Shown: positions 1 to 9,146, numbered from the stretch's first letter. The stretch is DNA of 60,425 bases from Neptuniibacter sp. UBA6509 (GCA_002435145.1 DJLT01000041.1:60957-121381); one strand, 5' to 3'. Notes: generated by a model from the sequence alone, not told the origin. Program-made: numbers and translations.

Positions 1-32
1 TTTCTTTTCTGTTTGTTTTTTGTTCGCCTTCT

Positions 33-61
33 CTTGAATCGAACGCTTTCAACCCACATAT
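33..61 (+). promoter_or_regulatory. Candidate sigma-32 (heat-shock) promoter of clpB
   Basis: CTTGAA at 33-38 is followed after 15 bases by CCACATAT at 54-61. The heat-shock consensus is CTTGAA, 13-15 bases, CCCCATNT, so the -35 is exact and the -10 matches 7 of 8 positions. Transcription would begin near 68, giving a leader of about 95 bases before the clpB start. clpB is a known sigma-32 regulon member in enterobacteria; use of this site here is inferred. Confidence 0.5.
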
Positions 62-163
62 CTCCCTTATATAAAGAATGCTTTTACGAGTCATTCCTCA
101 ATTATTGAATACGAAGATTGATGGCTTTGATTCGCGTGCATGGTTGAAATTAATGGAGGGTAT

Positions 164-2743
164 ATGCGTCCGGATAAAATGACATCCAAACTTCAGGAAG
201 CACTAGCAGATGCTCAATCGTTAGCTGTTGGTCTTGATCATAATTACATTGAACCGGTTCATATTTTACAGGCTTTGCTCGAACAGCAGCAGGGCGGAAC
301 GATTCCGCTTTTAGCCCAAGCGGGAGTCGATATTCAACGCTTAAAAGCGAAAGTTCAGCAGCTAATCGAACAGTTGCCTCGGGTAGAAACGCCCGATGGA
401 GACATTCGATTTTCTCAAGATGTCGCACGTATTTTTAATAAAGCTGAGAAAATAGCCCTGCAACGTGGTGACCAATATATTGCCAGCGAGTTAGTGCTCT
501 TGGCTTTGGTTGGGGATAAGTCACCTGCAGGGAAACTGTTAGCTGATTTGGGTGTTAATAAAGCGCGTTTAGAAGCGGTAATCGATCAAGTAAGAGGAGG
601 CGAGTCGGTGCAGGACCCCAATGCGGAAGGCAATCGACAGGCTTTAGATAAGTTTTGTATAGATCTGACCGCTCGGGCTGAGGCCGGTAAGTTGGACCCA
701 GTCATCGGTCGTGATGATGAGATTCGTCGTACTATTCAGGTTTTGCAGCGTCGTACGAAGAATAATCCGGTATTAATTGGCGAGCCTGGTGTAGGTAAAA
801 CGGCCATTGTCGAAGGTTTAGCGCAGCGTATAGTTAATGGTGAAGTGCCGGAAGGTCTTAAACGTAAGCAGGTGCTTTCACTCGATATGGGAGCTCTGAT
901 TGCCGGGGCTAAATTCCGCGGTGAGTTTGAAGAACGCTTAAAATCTGTTTTGAATGAACTGTCAAAACAGGAAGGCCAGGTCATTCTGTTTATTGATGAG
1001 CTACATACCATGGTTGGTGCCGGTAAAGGTGAAGGGGCAATGGATGCAGGCAATATGTTGAAGCCTGCATTGGCACGTGGTGAGTTGCATTGCGTGGGTG
1101 CTACAACACTGGATGAATATCGTCAGTATGTTGAAAAGGATGCAGCTTTAGAGCGTCGTTTCCAGAAAGTGATTGTGGATGAGCCGGATGAAGAGTCCAC
1201 CATAGCGATATTACGCGGCTTAAAAGAGCGCTATGAGGTTCATCATGGCGTAGATATCACAGACTCAGCGATTATCGCCGCTGCCAAACTCTCTCAACGC
1301 TACATTACCGATCGTCAGCTTCCAGATAAGGCGATTGACTTGATTGATGAGGCGGGTTCTAGGATTCGTATGGAGATGGATTCTAAACCGGAAGATATGG
1401 ATCGTTTAGAGCGCCGTCTTATTCAGTTAAAAATGGAACGCGAAGCACTGAAAAAAGAGAAAGATGCCGCGGCAAAGCAGCGTTTAAAAGAACTTGAGGG
1501 TACGATTCAGAGTGTAGAAAAAGAGTTCTCAGATCTAGATGAAGTATGGAAAACTGAAAAGCTAGCGCTTCAAGGATCACAAAAAGTTAAAGAAGAACTT
1601 GACCTTGCTCGTATTGAATTAGAAAAGTTTACTCGAGCAGGTGATTTGCAGCAGATGTCAGAACTGCAGTATGGAAAAATTCCTGAATTAGAGAAGCAGT
1701 TAGCACTTGCCGCGGAAACAGAAGAGCAAGGGCAGCCGGAAACCAAATTGTTACGTAATAAAGTCACCGAAGAGGAGGTGGCGGAGGTTGTTTCGCGCTG
1801 GACAGGTATCCCTATCAGCAAAATGTTGGAGGGTGAGCGTGATAAATTAATACGTATGGAGGCGGAGTTACATAGTCGCGTTATTGGTCAGGAAGAAGCG
1901 GTTACTGCCGTATCTAATGCGGTTCGTCGTTCGCGTGCGGGACTTTCAGATCCAAATCGACCTAACGGGTCTTTCCTTTTCTTAGGCCCAACCGGTGTCG
2001 GTAAAACTGAACTGTGTAAAGCATTAGCGCGTTTTATCTTTGATACGGAAGAGGCGATGGTACGGATCGACATGTCTGAATTTATGGAGAAGCATTCCGT
2101 CGCTCGCTTGATTGGTGCACCCCCAGGTTACGTCGGTTACGAAGAGGGTGGTTATCTAACTGAGGCGGTTCGACGTAAACCTTATTCGGTTTTATTACTG
2201 GATGAGGTTGAGAAAGCGCATCCTGATGTTTTTAATATATTGCTTCAGGTGCTCGAAGATGGTCGTTTAACCGATGGTCAAGGTCGAACCGTAGATTTTA
2301 GAAACACGATCGTGGTGATGACCTCAAATCTAGGTTCTGATTTGATTCAAAACTTTAGTGATGACGATGATTATCAGCTTATGCATAAAGCGGTAATGGA
2401 ATCAGTTGGAATGCACTTCCGTCCTGAAGTTATTAACAGAATTGATGAAGTTGTCGTATTCCATAGTTTGAAAAAATCACAGGTGGCTGGCATAGCGAAT
2501 ATTCAACTACAGCGTTTGCAGCAGCGTTTAGCTGAGCGAGAGCTCAGCATAACATTGACGAGCACCGCTATGGATAAGCTGGTCGATGTAGGCTTTGAAC
2601 CTGTCTATGGGGCACGTCCATTAAAACGTGCTATTCAGCAGTGGATTGAAAACCCGTTAGCGTTGGAGATCCTTGCGGGTAAGTATTTGCCAGGTACTGA
2701 AATCGGGGTTGATGTGGAACAAGGGGAGTTTGTGTTTCATTAA
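164..2743 (+). CDS. clpB: ClpB protein disaggregase (AAA+ chaperone)
   Basis: This is the Hsp100 disaggregase, which works with DnaK/DnaJ/GrpE to pull polypeptides out of aggregates through a hexameric ATP-driven pore in the cytoplasm. The 859-residue product has the full-length layout: Clp N-terminal repeat domain (about 1-145), first AAA+ module with Walker A GEPGVGKT near 206, coiled-coil middle domain rich in Lys/Glu (about 405-525), second AAA+ module with Walker A GPTGVGKT near 608, and the C-terminal D2-small domain. An in-frame ATG exists at 140, but 164 follows GGAGGG (155-160) and yields [11 protein letters not shown], which matches the family N-terminus. The spacing of that Shine-Dalgarno is short, about 3 bases. 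The gene is monocistronic, with a heat-shock-type promoter upstream and an intrinsic terminator downstream. Confidence 0.97.
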   Translation: MRPDKMTSKLQEALADAQSLAVGLDHNYIEPVHILQALLEQQQGGTIPLLAQAGVDIQRLKAKVQQLIEQLPRVETPDGDIRFSQDVARIFNKAEKIALQRGDQYIASELVLLALVGDKSPAGKLLADLGVNKARLEAVIDQVRGGESVQDPNAEGNRQALDKFCIDLTARAEAGKLDPVIGRDDEIRRTIQVLQRRTKNNPVLIGEPGVGKTAIVEGLAQRIVNGEVPEGLKRKQVLSLDMGALIAGAKFRGEFEERLKSVLNELSKQEGQVILFIDELHTMVGAGKGEGAMDAGNMLKPALARGELHCVGATTLDEYRQYVEKDAALERRFQKVIVDEPDEESTIAILRGLKERYEVHHGVDITDSAIIAAAKLSQRYITDRQLPDKAIDLIDEAGSRIRMEMDSKPEDMDRLERRLIQLKMEREALKKEKDAAAKQRLKELEGTIQSVEKEFSDLDEVWKTEKLALQGSQKVKEELDLARIELEKFTRAGDLQQMSELQYGKIPELEKQLALAAETEEQGQPETKLLRNKVTEEEVAEVVSRWTGIPISKMLEGERDKLIRMEAELHSRVIGQEEAVTAVSNAVRRSRAGLSDPNRPNGSFLFLGPTGVGKTELCKALARFIFDTEEAMVRIDMSEFMEKHSVARLIGAPPGYVGYEEGGYLTEAVRRKPYSVLLLDEVEKAHPDVFNILLQVLEDGRLTDGQGRTVDFRNTIVVMTSNLGSDLIQNFSDDDDYQLMHKAVMESVGMHFRPEVINRIDEVVVFHSLKKSQVAGIANIQLQRLQQRLAERELSITLTSTAMDKLVDVGFEPVYGARPLKRAIQQWIENPLALEILAGKYLPGTEIGVDVEQGEFVFH

Positions 2744-2770
2744 GCGATGTTCGTCCGTTTAGTCACACAG

Positions 2771-2805
2771 AAAGCCTATGTTTGAAGAAGCATAGGCTTT
2801 TTTCT
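2771..2805 (+). terminator. Intrinsic terminator of clpB
   Basis: A perfect 10-bp stem, AAAGCCTATG (2771-2780) with CATAGGCTTT (2791-2800), has a 10-base loop and runs into a T-rich tract. It lies 28 bases after the clpB stop. Confidence 0.88.
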
Positions 2806-2882
2806 TGTTTGAAATTGGGCAATATCTTTGTATCGGTTCTACACTTTGAAAGTAACTGTCACTGTTATCGTTTAATAAGGTA

Positions 2883-4214
2883 ATGCTCTTGTTTCAGTCC
2901 GCTGAAGTGTTGTACAAAGCCATTTTTGATAGTGCGCGTTTTACTGTCATTGCTACCGATCTAGATGGCCTTATCTATTACTGTAATCAATATGCTGTTG
3001 ATCTTTTGGGTTATTCCAAGGAGGAGTTAGTTGGTAAAGAAACACCTCTGTTGATTCATGATCACGCAGAGGTTGTGGAGTACGGTGAGGTTCTCAGTAA
3101 AGAATTAGGTGTTCAAGTGACCGGTTTCGAGGTGTTTGTAGCGCGTGCTCGTTTAGGAAAACCTTCAGAGAACCGTTGGACCTACATCAGTAAAGAGGGT
3201 GAACGTATCCCGGTGTTACTTTCTGTGACTCAGATAAATGATGAAGAGGGTAATATTCGCGGTTTCTTAGGTATCGCTAAAGATATACGTGAAGTTGAGC
3301 ATTTAAAGGTTATCAATCAAGAAGGTGAGGAGCGTTTCAGGCGTCTAGCCGATGCTGCTTTTGAAGCTATCGCTGTGACATGTGAAGGCGTTATTATTGA
3401 TTGCAATGATCAATGCGTCAGTCTACTAAATCAACCCCGTGAACATATTGTTGACCAACCGATGATGAAGTTTATAGCACCTTCTGATCGGGATTTAGTA
3501 CGTCAGCGTATTTTGGCCGATTATCAACAGGTCTATAAAATTGATTTAATTCGTTCTGATGGTGAGCGAGTGCCAGTCGAGGTAAGTGGGCGAACTGCTT
3601 TCTGGGATAACCGTGAAGTACGTATTACCGCTGTTCGTGATGTGCGTGATCGCAGAGAGTTGGAAGTAAAGTTGGCACATCAGAAAGAGGAATTGAAGGA
3701 AAAGAACCGCCAGCTAAAACATCTAGCCATGCATGATGAGTTAACAGGCATAGCAAACAGGCGTCATGGAGTTAACTATTTATGTAAGCTACTTGCGGGT
3801 GATGATCTATTGAAAAAACCTATATCGGTTTTAATGATCGATGTTGATCATTTTAAAAAACTTAACGATGATTTTGGACATAGTGTTGGAGATCAAGCCT
3901 TACGCCAATTAGGTCAAATATGGCCTACCGTTTTGAGAGCTGAGGATCTGTTAGTTAGATGGGGGGGAGAGGAGTTTTTATGTATTTTTCCCGGGACAAA
4001 TATTAAAGACGCAACAGCGTTAGCGGATCAAGTAAGAACGCTATCTTTGAATTGTATAGACTTACCGATTTCATTGACGGTCAGTATTGGAGTTGCGTCT
4101 ACTGAGCATGGTATTCGTGATCAAGATCAGCTGTTGTATTGTGCTGATCATGCGTTATATGCAGCTAAAAAAACGGGCCGGAATTGTGTTGTCTCTGACC
4201 CTGGTTGGACTTAG
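2883..4214 (+). CDS. PAS-PAS-GGDEF diguanylate cyclase
   Basis: A predicted soluble sensor that makes cyclic di-GMP from two GTP. Two PAS domains occupy about residues 8-135 and 148-262; the first has the motif LGYSKEELVGK and both end in the usual PAC-type beta strands (GFLGIAKDIREVEHL, RITAVRDVRDRREL). A short coiled coil (265-283) links to the GGDEF domain. The active-site signature GGEEF is at 361-365. The product-inhibition site RxxD is intact as RAED at 352-355, exactly five residues upstream. No membrane segment or signal peptide is present, so it probably senses a cytoplasmic cue; the PAS ligand cannot be read from sequence. The start ATG has only a close AAGG in front. It stands alone between clpB and a response regulator gene. 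Confidence 0.92.
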   Translation: MLLFQSAEVLYKAIFDSARFTVIATDLDGLIYYCNQYAVDLLGYSKEELVGKETPLLIHDHAEVVEYGEVLSKELGVQVTGFEVFVARARLGKPSENRWTYISKEGERIPVLLSVTQINDEEGNIRGFLGIAKDIREVEHLKVINQEGEERFRRLADAAFEAIAVTCEGVIIDCNDQCVSLLNQPREHIVDQPMMKFIAPSDRDLVRQRILADYQQVYKIDLIRSDGERVPVEVSGRTAFWDNREVRITAVRDVRDRRELEVKLAHQKEELKEKNRQLKHLAMHDELTGIANRRHGVNYLCKLLAGDDLLKKPISVLMIDVDHFKKLNDDFGHSVGDQALRQLGQIWPTVLRAEDLLVRWGGEEFLCIFPGTNIKDATALADQVRTLSLNCIDLPISLTVSIGVASTEHGIRDQDQLLYCADHALYAAKKTGRNCVVSDPGWT

Positions 4215-4504
4215 TGTTAATGTTTGTTGGGATCTCAGAAATACTCACTTGGCAGTATTGTATGTTGTTTTCTCTCTAAATAGATTTATTGGAAGCGGAG
4301 AAGAGACTATGTTTTGTGTTTCACAAGTCATAGGAATTGGGGGTATTTCTAAGCTTGCTTGAAAACAAGTTTTCGCAATTACTAATTCCAGCAATACGAC
4401 TTAGATTGATCTTTGAGAATGATTATAGGAGTGCATTTATGTTCTTGATCATCTATTCTGAATAAGTTGTTGGTGTTTGATTTTAAAATAATATGAGGGA
4501 TGTA

Positions 4505-5293
4505 ATGAGCCAGACTAAAGTGCTGATTGTTGATGATGCGCGATTCATTCGCGATCATGTTTCACGAATAGTACGTGACCATTTTCCTGAATATCACATT
4601 GATGCGGCCGAAGATGGTGAAGCGGGTCGAAAATTAATGAGTGGCGAAAGTTATGATTTGATTTTATGTGATTGGGAAATGCCTGGAATGTCTGGTTTGG
4701 AACTGTTGCAGTGGGCAAGACAGCAAGCTAGCTATAACGATGTTCCCTTTGTCATGATTACCAGTCGTGGTGAACGTGATTATGTTTTAAAAGCGATTCA
4801 AGCCGGTGTAAATGATTACATGGGCAAGCCTTTCGAGGACTTACAGTTAGTAGAAAAAATTAAGAAGTATGTAGGTAAGCGACTTGAAACCAGCTCAGGG
4901 TCTCGTCGTAAAGCCGCACAGATGTTGGCTGCAGGTAAAACTGCGGCATCAGCTAAGCAGGCTAAAAAACCTAAGGGCTTGGCACAACTGCGAGTTTCTG
5001 CCGGTGCACTACGTTGTGCTATTAAAGATATTACCTTGCAAACAGTGCAGGTGGCGGTAAAACGGGAAGATGGTATACCTAACTTGTTAGAGCAAGCCGT
5101 TGTGGATATTGAACAGCCAAATGGTGGTAGTGTTGCTCAGATGAATGGTTTTATTTTGGGGCTGCACGCGAATGAAAAAAGCACGCAAACTAATTTTATT
5201 AGTGTGGATGTTCAGTTTGTTGATAATGATCCGGAAAAGCTAGAGATCTTGACTAGTTATATCTCTAGTTTAGGTAAAAAGCCTAAAAAATAA
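4505..5293 (+). CDS. Response regulator: receiver plus unusual C-terminal domain
   Basis: The 262-residue product begins with a complete receiver domain (about 1-125): acidic pair D10/D11, phospho-acceptor D56 in LCDWEMPG, T86/S87 and K108 before P109. A basic, Ala/Lys-rich linker (130-150) leads to a C-terminal region (about 155-258). Its final segment, FISVDVQFVDNDPEKLE, resembles the end of PilZ-type beta-barrels. The PilZ nucleotide-binding signatures RxxxR and (D/N)xSxxG are missing, so c-di-GMP binding is doubtful. There is no helix-turn-helix, so it is probably not a DNA-binding regulator. An in-frame ATG lies 12 bases upstream, but 4505 is preferred because GAGGGA (4495-4500) sits at normal distance. 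No histidine kinase is adjacent. Receiver confident; output function unknown. Confidence 0.9.
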   Translation: MSQTKVLIVDDARFIRDHVSRIVRDHFPEYHIDAAEDGEAGRKLMSGESYDLILCDWEMPGMSGLELLQWARQQASYNDVPFVMITSRGERDYVLKAIQAGVNDYMGKPFEDLQLVEKIKKYVGKRLETSSGSRRKAAQMLAAGKTAASAKQAKKPKGLAQLRVSAGALRCAIKDITLQTVQVAVKREDGIPNLLEQAVVDIEQPNGGSVAQMNGFILGLHANEKSTQTNFISVDVQFVDNDPEKLEILTSYISSLGKKPKK

Positions 5294-5302
5294 ATATGAA
5301 AA

Positions 5303-5327
5303 AAGGCTGTTTTTGACAGCCTTCTTT
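5303..5327 (+). terminator. Intrinsic terminator after the response regulator
   Basis: AAGGCTGT (5303-5310) pairs with ACAGCCTT (5316-5323) across a 5-base loop, followed by CTTT. It lies 10 bases after the stop of the response regulator gene. The A-rich 5-prime flank means it could also serve the convergent small gene on the minus strand. Confidence 0.75.
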
Positions 5328-5387
5328 ATGTGTTCTGAGGAGCTTTCCAGCTCCCAAACTAAAAGCTCTGAGTGCTTTTTCTACGGC

Positions 5388-5654
5388 TTAATAGAGCGCT
5401 TTCTCATCTTTAATAACGTCTATTAAAACTTCAAGAAACAGTCTATCTGCCTCGCTATGTTCCACAGGAATCTTGATATTGGTTGTAGCAGATAACGCAT
5501 CTGCGATGACGACTTCAGGATTTTCATCGTTTAAGTGCTCGCGTGCAATATTGAGTGCTGTTTCGCAAATTTCAGGTTCAACCAGTACTTTACGAATAAA
5601 AGATGTGAGTTCGTTAATCACGCGTTCTTTGTTTTTAATTTCTGTGACACTCAT
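5388..5654 (-). CDS. Small acidic protein of unknown function
   Basis: An 88-residue, Glu/Asp-rich, apparently all-helical protein with no signal peptide, cysteine pair or recognisable motif beyond a charged N-terminus (MSVTEIKNKERVINEL). I do not recognise the family. The reading frame looks genuine. The start ATG has AAGG about 8 bases upstream on the minus strand. The gene fills the whole space between the response regulator terminator and the ilvI promoter region, and no better frame covers it. It runs convergently to the response regulator and divergently from ilvI. It could be a lineage-specific regulator or adaptor; nothing in the sequence decides this. Confidence 0.65.
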   Translation of the reverse strand: MSVTEIKNKERVINELTSFIRKVLVEPEICETALNIAREHLNDENPEVVIADALSATTNIKIPVEHSEADRLFLEVLIDVIKDEKALY

Positions 5655-5803
5655 GGGAATACCTTGTAAACAGAGAATAGGTTGCCGTTACTAAATAAGG
5701 CGTATTTATACCTTGTGCATAAGAAAACTATAACCCGAACAATCCATTCTGGGTAGCATCTCTTTATAAACTGATTGTATCTCGCATGTGCGGTACGTTT
5801 TTG

Positions 5804-5833
5804 TTGAAAGAACGCGCCTCTCTAGGCTACAAT
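5804..5833 (+). promoter_or_regulatory. Sigma-70 promoter for the ilvIH leader
   Basis: TTGAAA (5804-5809) and TACAAT (5828-5833) are separated by 18 bases; each hexamer matches the consensus at 5 of 6 positions. Transcription would start near 5840, leaving a leader of roughly 270 bases before the ilvI start. Confidence 0.65.
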
Positions 5834-5837
5834 AACC

Positions 5838-6110
5838 GCCTCGAATTTTGAGGCCTTAAGTGTGTAGGTAACCCCGAAGCTTAGGGAGACAGCTTTCTGA
5901 TAGCCGTTTCTCAAAGGTCTGTCGGTTGGGCGATCCCCAACACCGGCACACACCCGAACGTGGACCTTCAGCTCGACCCTGGAATGGTTCCGAGTGAGAT
6001 AGCTAGAGATTCAACAATTTTGTCTGGTGCAGGCACGTTCAACGTTACAGAAACAAAAACTGTTAATTTCGTCAGTAACGAGACACTGACGTCGTTAGAG
6101 GGTGAAAAAA
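5838..6110 (+). promoter_or_regulatory. Long structured leader RNA upstream of ilvIH (candidate cis-regulatory RNA)
   Basis: The stretch from 5655 to the ilvI start holds no convincing gene, but this part is rich in complementary segments. A 5-prime hairpin pairs GCCTC (5838-5842) with GAGGC (5850-5854). A closing helix pairs GTGTGT (5860-5865) with ACACAC (5948-5953). It encloses GACAG (5888-5892) with CTGTC (5919-5923) and GTTGGG (5925-5930) with CCCAAC (5936-5941). Near the ribosome binding site, TAACGA (6076-6081) can pair with TCGTTA (6092-6097), abutting the Shine-Dalgarno. Alternatively GTAACG (6075-6080) can pair with CGTTAC (6043-6048), and CGTCAGT (6070-6076) with ACTGACG (6085-6091). 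These pairings are mutually exclusive, as in an attenuator or riboswitch expression platform. I recall a reported motif called ilvB-OMG upstream of such genes but cannot confirm identity. No leader peptide rich in Leu/Val/Ile was found. Confidence 0.55.
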
Positions 6111-7832
6111 GTGGAATTACTTTCAGGCGCAGAAATGGTTATTCGCGCTCTTCGTGATGAAGGCGTTAAATTTATATACGGATACCCTGGTGGAGCATTA
6201 CTGCATATTTATGATGCTATCTTCACGCAGGATGAAGTCGAACACGTTTTGGTTCGTCATGAGCAAGCTGCTACGCATATGGCAGATGCATACGCACGTG
6301 CAACCGGTAAAGCCGGTGTTGCATTAGTGACGTCTGGTCCAGGTGCTACCAATGCTGTTACAGGTATTGCGACGGCATACATGGATTCTATCCCGATGGT
6401 TGTTATCACAGGTCAGGTTATGTCACACCTGATTGGTGAAGATGCTTTCCAGGAAACCGATATGATCGGTGTTTCTCGTCCAATCGTTAAGCATAGCTTT
6501 AGCGTACAGAAGCCCGAAGAAATTCCTGAAATCATTAAAAAGGCTTTCCATATAGCGGAAAGTGGCCGTCCAGGTCCTGTTGTTGTCGATATCCCTAAAG
6601 ATATGACGGCTCCGACTGAACGCTACGAATATGAATACCCTAAGAGCGTAAAAATGCGTTCTTACAATCCGATCTCTAAAGGACATACTGGCCAGATTAA
6701 AAAAGCGGTAGATATGTTACTGGCTGCAAAACGCCCAGTACTTTATACCGGTGGCGGTGTCATTATGGGTGATGCGAGTGAACAATTAATCGCATTAGCT
6801 AAAGAGCTGGGTTACCCCGTTACAAATACACTGATGGGCTTGGGTGGCTATCCAGGTACAGATCCTCAGTTTATTGGCATGTTGGGCATGCACGGTAGTT
6901 ACGAAGCAAATATGGCGATGCATCATAGTGATATGATTTTGGCTGTGGGCGCGCGTTTTGATGACCGTGTAACCAATGGTACAGATAAGTTCTGTCCAAC
7001 AGCGAAGATTGTTCATATCGACATTGATCCTGCATCTATCTCTAAAACGGTTAAAGCGGATGTACCTATCGTAGGTCCTGCACAGGCTGTACTTAAAGAG
7101 ATGCTAGAACAGGTTCAGGCTGCTAAAAATACGCCTTGCGCTGAAAGCCTTAAAACATGGTGGGAACAGATCGAAGAGTGGCGTGGACGTCACGGCGGTC
7201 GTTTCAACACTGATGACTCTGAGCTAATGAAGCCTCAGCAAGTTATCGAGATGTTAAGCAAAGTTACTAATGGTGATGCTTACGTTTGTTCCGATGTAGG
7301 TCAGCATCAGATGTTTGCTGCGCAGTACTACAAATTTAACAAACCTAAGCGTTGGATTAACTCCGGTGGTTTGGGCACCATGGGCTTCGGTTTACCGGCG
7401 GCTATGGGCGTTAAAATGAACTTCCCTGAAGAAGAGGTAGTTTGTGTAACGGGTGAAGGTAGTATCCAGATGAATATTCAGGAGCTATCAACGATCAGCC
7501 AGTATGATATTCCGGTTAAGGTTATCTGCTTGAATAACCAGTCTTTGGGAATGGTTCGTCAGTGGCAGGATATGAACTATGAGTCACGTCACTCTCAGTC
7601 TTACATGCAGTCATTGCCTGATTTTGTGAAGCTGGTGGAGTCATATGGCCATGTTGGTATCAAAGTTGAGCGTTACGAAGATCTTGAAGGCGCTATGCGT
7701 GAAGCATTTGCGATGAAAGATCGTATGGTATTTATGGATATTGCTGTTGATCCGTTTGAGCACGTTTACCCAATGCAGGTACCTCGTGGTTCTATGCGCG
7801 ATATGTGGCTAAGCAAAACGGAGAGAACATAA
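6111..7832 (+). CDS. ilvI: Acetolactate synthase large subunit
   Basis: Catalytic subunit of acetohydroxyacid synthase, which condenses pyruvate with pyruvate or 2-oxobutyrate in the first shared step of valine, leucine and isoleucine synthesis. The 573-residue product has the three TPP-enzyme domains: [15 protein letters not shown] with catalytic Glu51 in RHEQAA, the central FAD-binding domain, and the C-terminal TPP/Mg motif. That motif reads GEGS (448-451) rather than the more usual GDGS and ends in LNN. The start is GTG 6111, giving [10 protein letters not shown] as in E. coli IlvI, with GAGG (6098-6101) at good distance. A GTG at 6102 is also in frame but would overlap the Shine-Dalgarno. 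ilvH follows two bases after the stop, so they form one operon. Control is probably through the leader. Confidence 0.96.
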   Translation: MELLSGAEMVIRALRDEGVKFIYGYPGGALLHIYDAIFTQDEVEHVLVRHEQAATHMADAYARATGKAGVALVTSGPGATNAVTGIATAYMDSIPMVVITGQVMSHLIGEDAFQETDMIGVSRPIVKHSFSVQKPEEIPEIIKKAFHIAESGRPGPVVVDIPKDMTAPTERYEYEYPKSVKMRSYNPISKGHTGQIKKAVDMLLAAKRPVLYTGGGVIMGDASEQLIALAKELGYPVTNTLMGLGGYPGTDPQFIGMLGMHGSYEANMAMHHSDMILAVGARFDDRVTNGTDKFCPTAKIVHIDIDPASISKTVKADVPIVGPAQAVLKEMLEQVQAAKNTPCAESLKTWWEQIEEWRGRHGGRFNTDDSELMKPQQVIEMLSKVTNGDAYVCSDVGQHQMFAAQYYKFNKPKRWINSGGLGTMGFGLPAAMGVKMNFPEEEVVCVTGEGSIQMNIQELSTISQYDIPVKVICLNNQSLGMVRQWQDMNYESRHSQSYMQSLPDFVKLVESYGHVGIKVERYEDLEGAMREAFAMKDRMVFMDIAVDPFEHVYPMQVPRGSMRDMWLSKTERT

Positions 7833-7834
7833 TC

Positions 7835-8329
7835 ATGCGTCATATTATTTCTGTATTGATGGAAAACGAACCGGGCGCATTGTCTCGTGTCGTTGGATTG
7901 TTCTCGCAGCGTAACTTCAATATTGAATCGCTTACAGTAGCGCCAACAGAAGACGAGACATTGTCTCGTCTGACGGTGACTACGGTTGGTGATGATCGTG
8001 TTGTTGAGCAGATCACTAAACAGCTTAACAAGTTGATTGATGTTGTTAAGGTTGTTGATTTGACTGAAGGCGAGCATCTTGAGCGTGAATTAATGATGAT
8101 CAAGATGAAGGCTAACAATGGCACTGTGCGTGCGGAGATTAAGCGTACAGCTGATATTTTCCGTGGCACGATCATTGACGTTACACCTAACACTTTTACC
8201 GTGCAGTTAGTCGGTAAGAGCAGCAAACTTGATGCATTTATCGAAGCGTTAGGTACTTCTAATATTATGGAAGTCGTTCGCTCGGGTGTGTCAGGTATCG
8301 CACGTGGTGAGAAAATTCTAAGCCTTTAA
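7835..8329 (+). CDS. ilvH: Acetolactate synthase small (regulatory) subunit
   Basis: Regulatory subunit that activates the IlvI catalytic subunit and confers valine feedback inhibition. The 164-residue length equals the E. coli protein. The N-terminal ACT domain (about 2-75) contains NEPGALSRVVGLFSQRNFNI, the typical ligand-interface segment, followed by the ALS small-subunit C-terminal domain. The reading frame is open further upstream, but the start is ATG 7835, which gives MRHIISVLMENEPGAL and has GGAGA at 7820-7824 inside the end of ilvI. It ends in a strong terminator. Confidence 0.96.
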   Translation: MRHIISVLMENEPGALSRVVGLFSQRNFNIESLTVAPTEDETLSRLTVTTVGDDRVVEQITKQLNKLIDVVKVVDLTEGEHLERELMMIKMKANNGTVRAEIKRTADIFRGTIIDVTPNTFTVQLVGKSSKLDAFIEALGTSNIMEVVRSGVSGIARGEKILSL

Positions 8330-8349
8330 TCGTTTAGCGATTAGATACT

Positions 8350-8383
8350 AAGCCGCATTCTGGTAACAGGATGCGGCTTTTTT
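8350..8383 (+). terminator. Intrinsic terminator of ilvIH
   Basis: AAGCCGCAT (8350-8358) pairs with ATGCGGCTT (8371-8379), with inner C-G and T-G pairs extending the stem, followed by a run of T to 8383. Confidence 0.9.
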
Positions 8384-8443
8384 ATGCTTATAATGTGTGC
8401 TGGTTAATATTTGTGAAAGCCTGAGCTGCTTTAAAGAGGCAAA

Positions 8444-9061
8444 ATGATTTTAGATTTACTCTCGATGGAAAAGGCTGCGGTTTACCATACATTAACGCAG
8501 GTGATTATTCCGCGTCCTGTGGCTTGGATACTATCTGAGAATACCCAGGGTGATTACAATTTAGCTCCGTTTTCCTATTTCTCAGCGGTGTGTAGTGACC
8601 CGGCTGTTATCATGGTATCGATCGGTGCGAAGAAACCGGATGGTGCTGAGAAAGATACGTATAAAAATATTATTGAGAAAGAACGTTTTGTTATTCATAT
8701 AGCCGGTTCTGATTTAGCGCAAGAGGTTACAGATAGCTCCGCTTCTTTACCGTACGGGGAATCAGAACTTGAATGTTGTAAGCTTGAAACGGTTGCATTT
8801 GAAGGTGTTGAACTGCCGCGTGTGGTGGGGCCGAAAATAGCGTTAGCCTGCACGCTCTATCAGCAACAGGATATAGGTAATAGCAATCAGCATCTTATTT
8901 TTGGTCAAATTGAGAAAATTTGGCTAGATGACTCGGTCGCGCTGGAAGATGATAAAGGTCGATTAAAAGTTGATGCTCAAGGGGTCGATCCGATTGCGCG
9001 TTTGGGGGGGATTGATTACGAAACGTTTGGGGAGATACTTTCTGTCCCAAGGCCTGCTTAA
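8444..9061 (+). CDS. Flavin reductase-like (FMN-binding split-barrel) protein
   Basis: A 205-residue cytoplasmic protein of the flavin reductase-like domain family. The N-terminal half has the FMN-binding segment IIPRPVAWI, then NLAPFSYFSAVCSDPAVIMV, and the central part carries the conserved DTYKNI and FVIHI strands typical of this subfamily. Members bind FMN and reduce flavins or act as oxidoreductases of unknown substrate; many are annotated only as flavin reductase family protein. AGAGG lies 5 bases before the ATG. It stands alone between ilvH and the umuDC operon, so the neighbours do not indicate a substrate. Confidence 0.85.
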   Translation: MILDLLSMEKAAVYHTLTQVIIPRPVAWILSENTQGDYNLAPFSYFSAVCSDPAVIMVSIGAKKPDGAEKDTYKNIIEKERFVIHIAGSDLAQEVTDSSASLPYGESELECCKLETVAFEGVELPRVVGPKIALACTLYQQQDIGNSNQHLIFGQIEKIWLDDSVALEDDKGRLKVDAQGVDPIARLGGIDYETFGEILSVPRPA

Positions 9062-9146
9062 ATAAAAGCCTTTATAAAGAAACAGACCTATCGTCTTTTA
9101 GGGGCTTATTCTCAGACACCTTAGCACTCGTCGTATGAATATATTA

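Noticed and set aside
140-163. Eight-residue N-terminal extension of ClpB from an upstream ATG
   Set aside because: No ribosome binding site before it and the extension is not part of the ClpB family N-terminus; the GGAGGG sits between the two ATGs.
736-1053. 105-residue antisense frame within clpB, and similar long antisense frames in hslU, priA and gltB
   Set aside because: Composition is what the complement of a conserved coding frame produces; no start signals or known motifs, and the sense genes are certain.
4309-4362. 17-codon open frame with GGAGAAGAG upstream in the GGDEF/response regulator gap
   Set aside because: Very short, no recognisable content and no operon logic; a chance frame is more likely. 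The gap (4215-4504) otherwise shows only a small GAAAAC/GTTTTC inverted repeat at 4361-4374.
5960-6157. 65-residue open frame in the ilvI leader, possibly a leader peptide
   Set aside because: Starts with GTG without a ribosome binding site, has no run of Leu, Val or Ile codons, and overlaps the ilvI start; the region looks structured rather than coding.
9061-9110. Possible terminator after the flavin reductase-like gene
   Set aside because: The complementary segments need a bulge and a very long loop; no clear stem or T-run.
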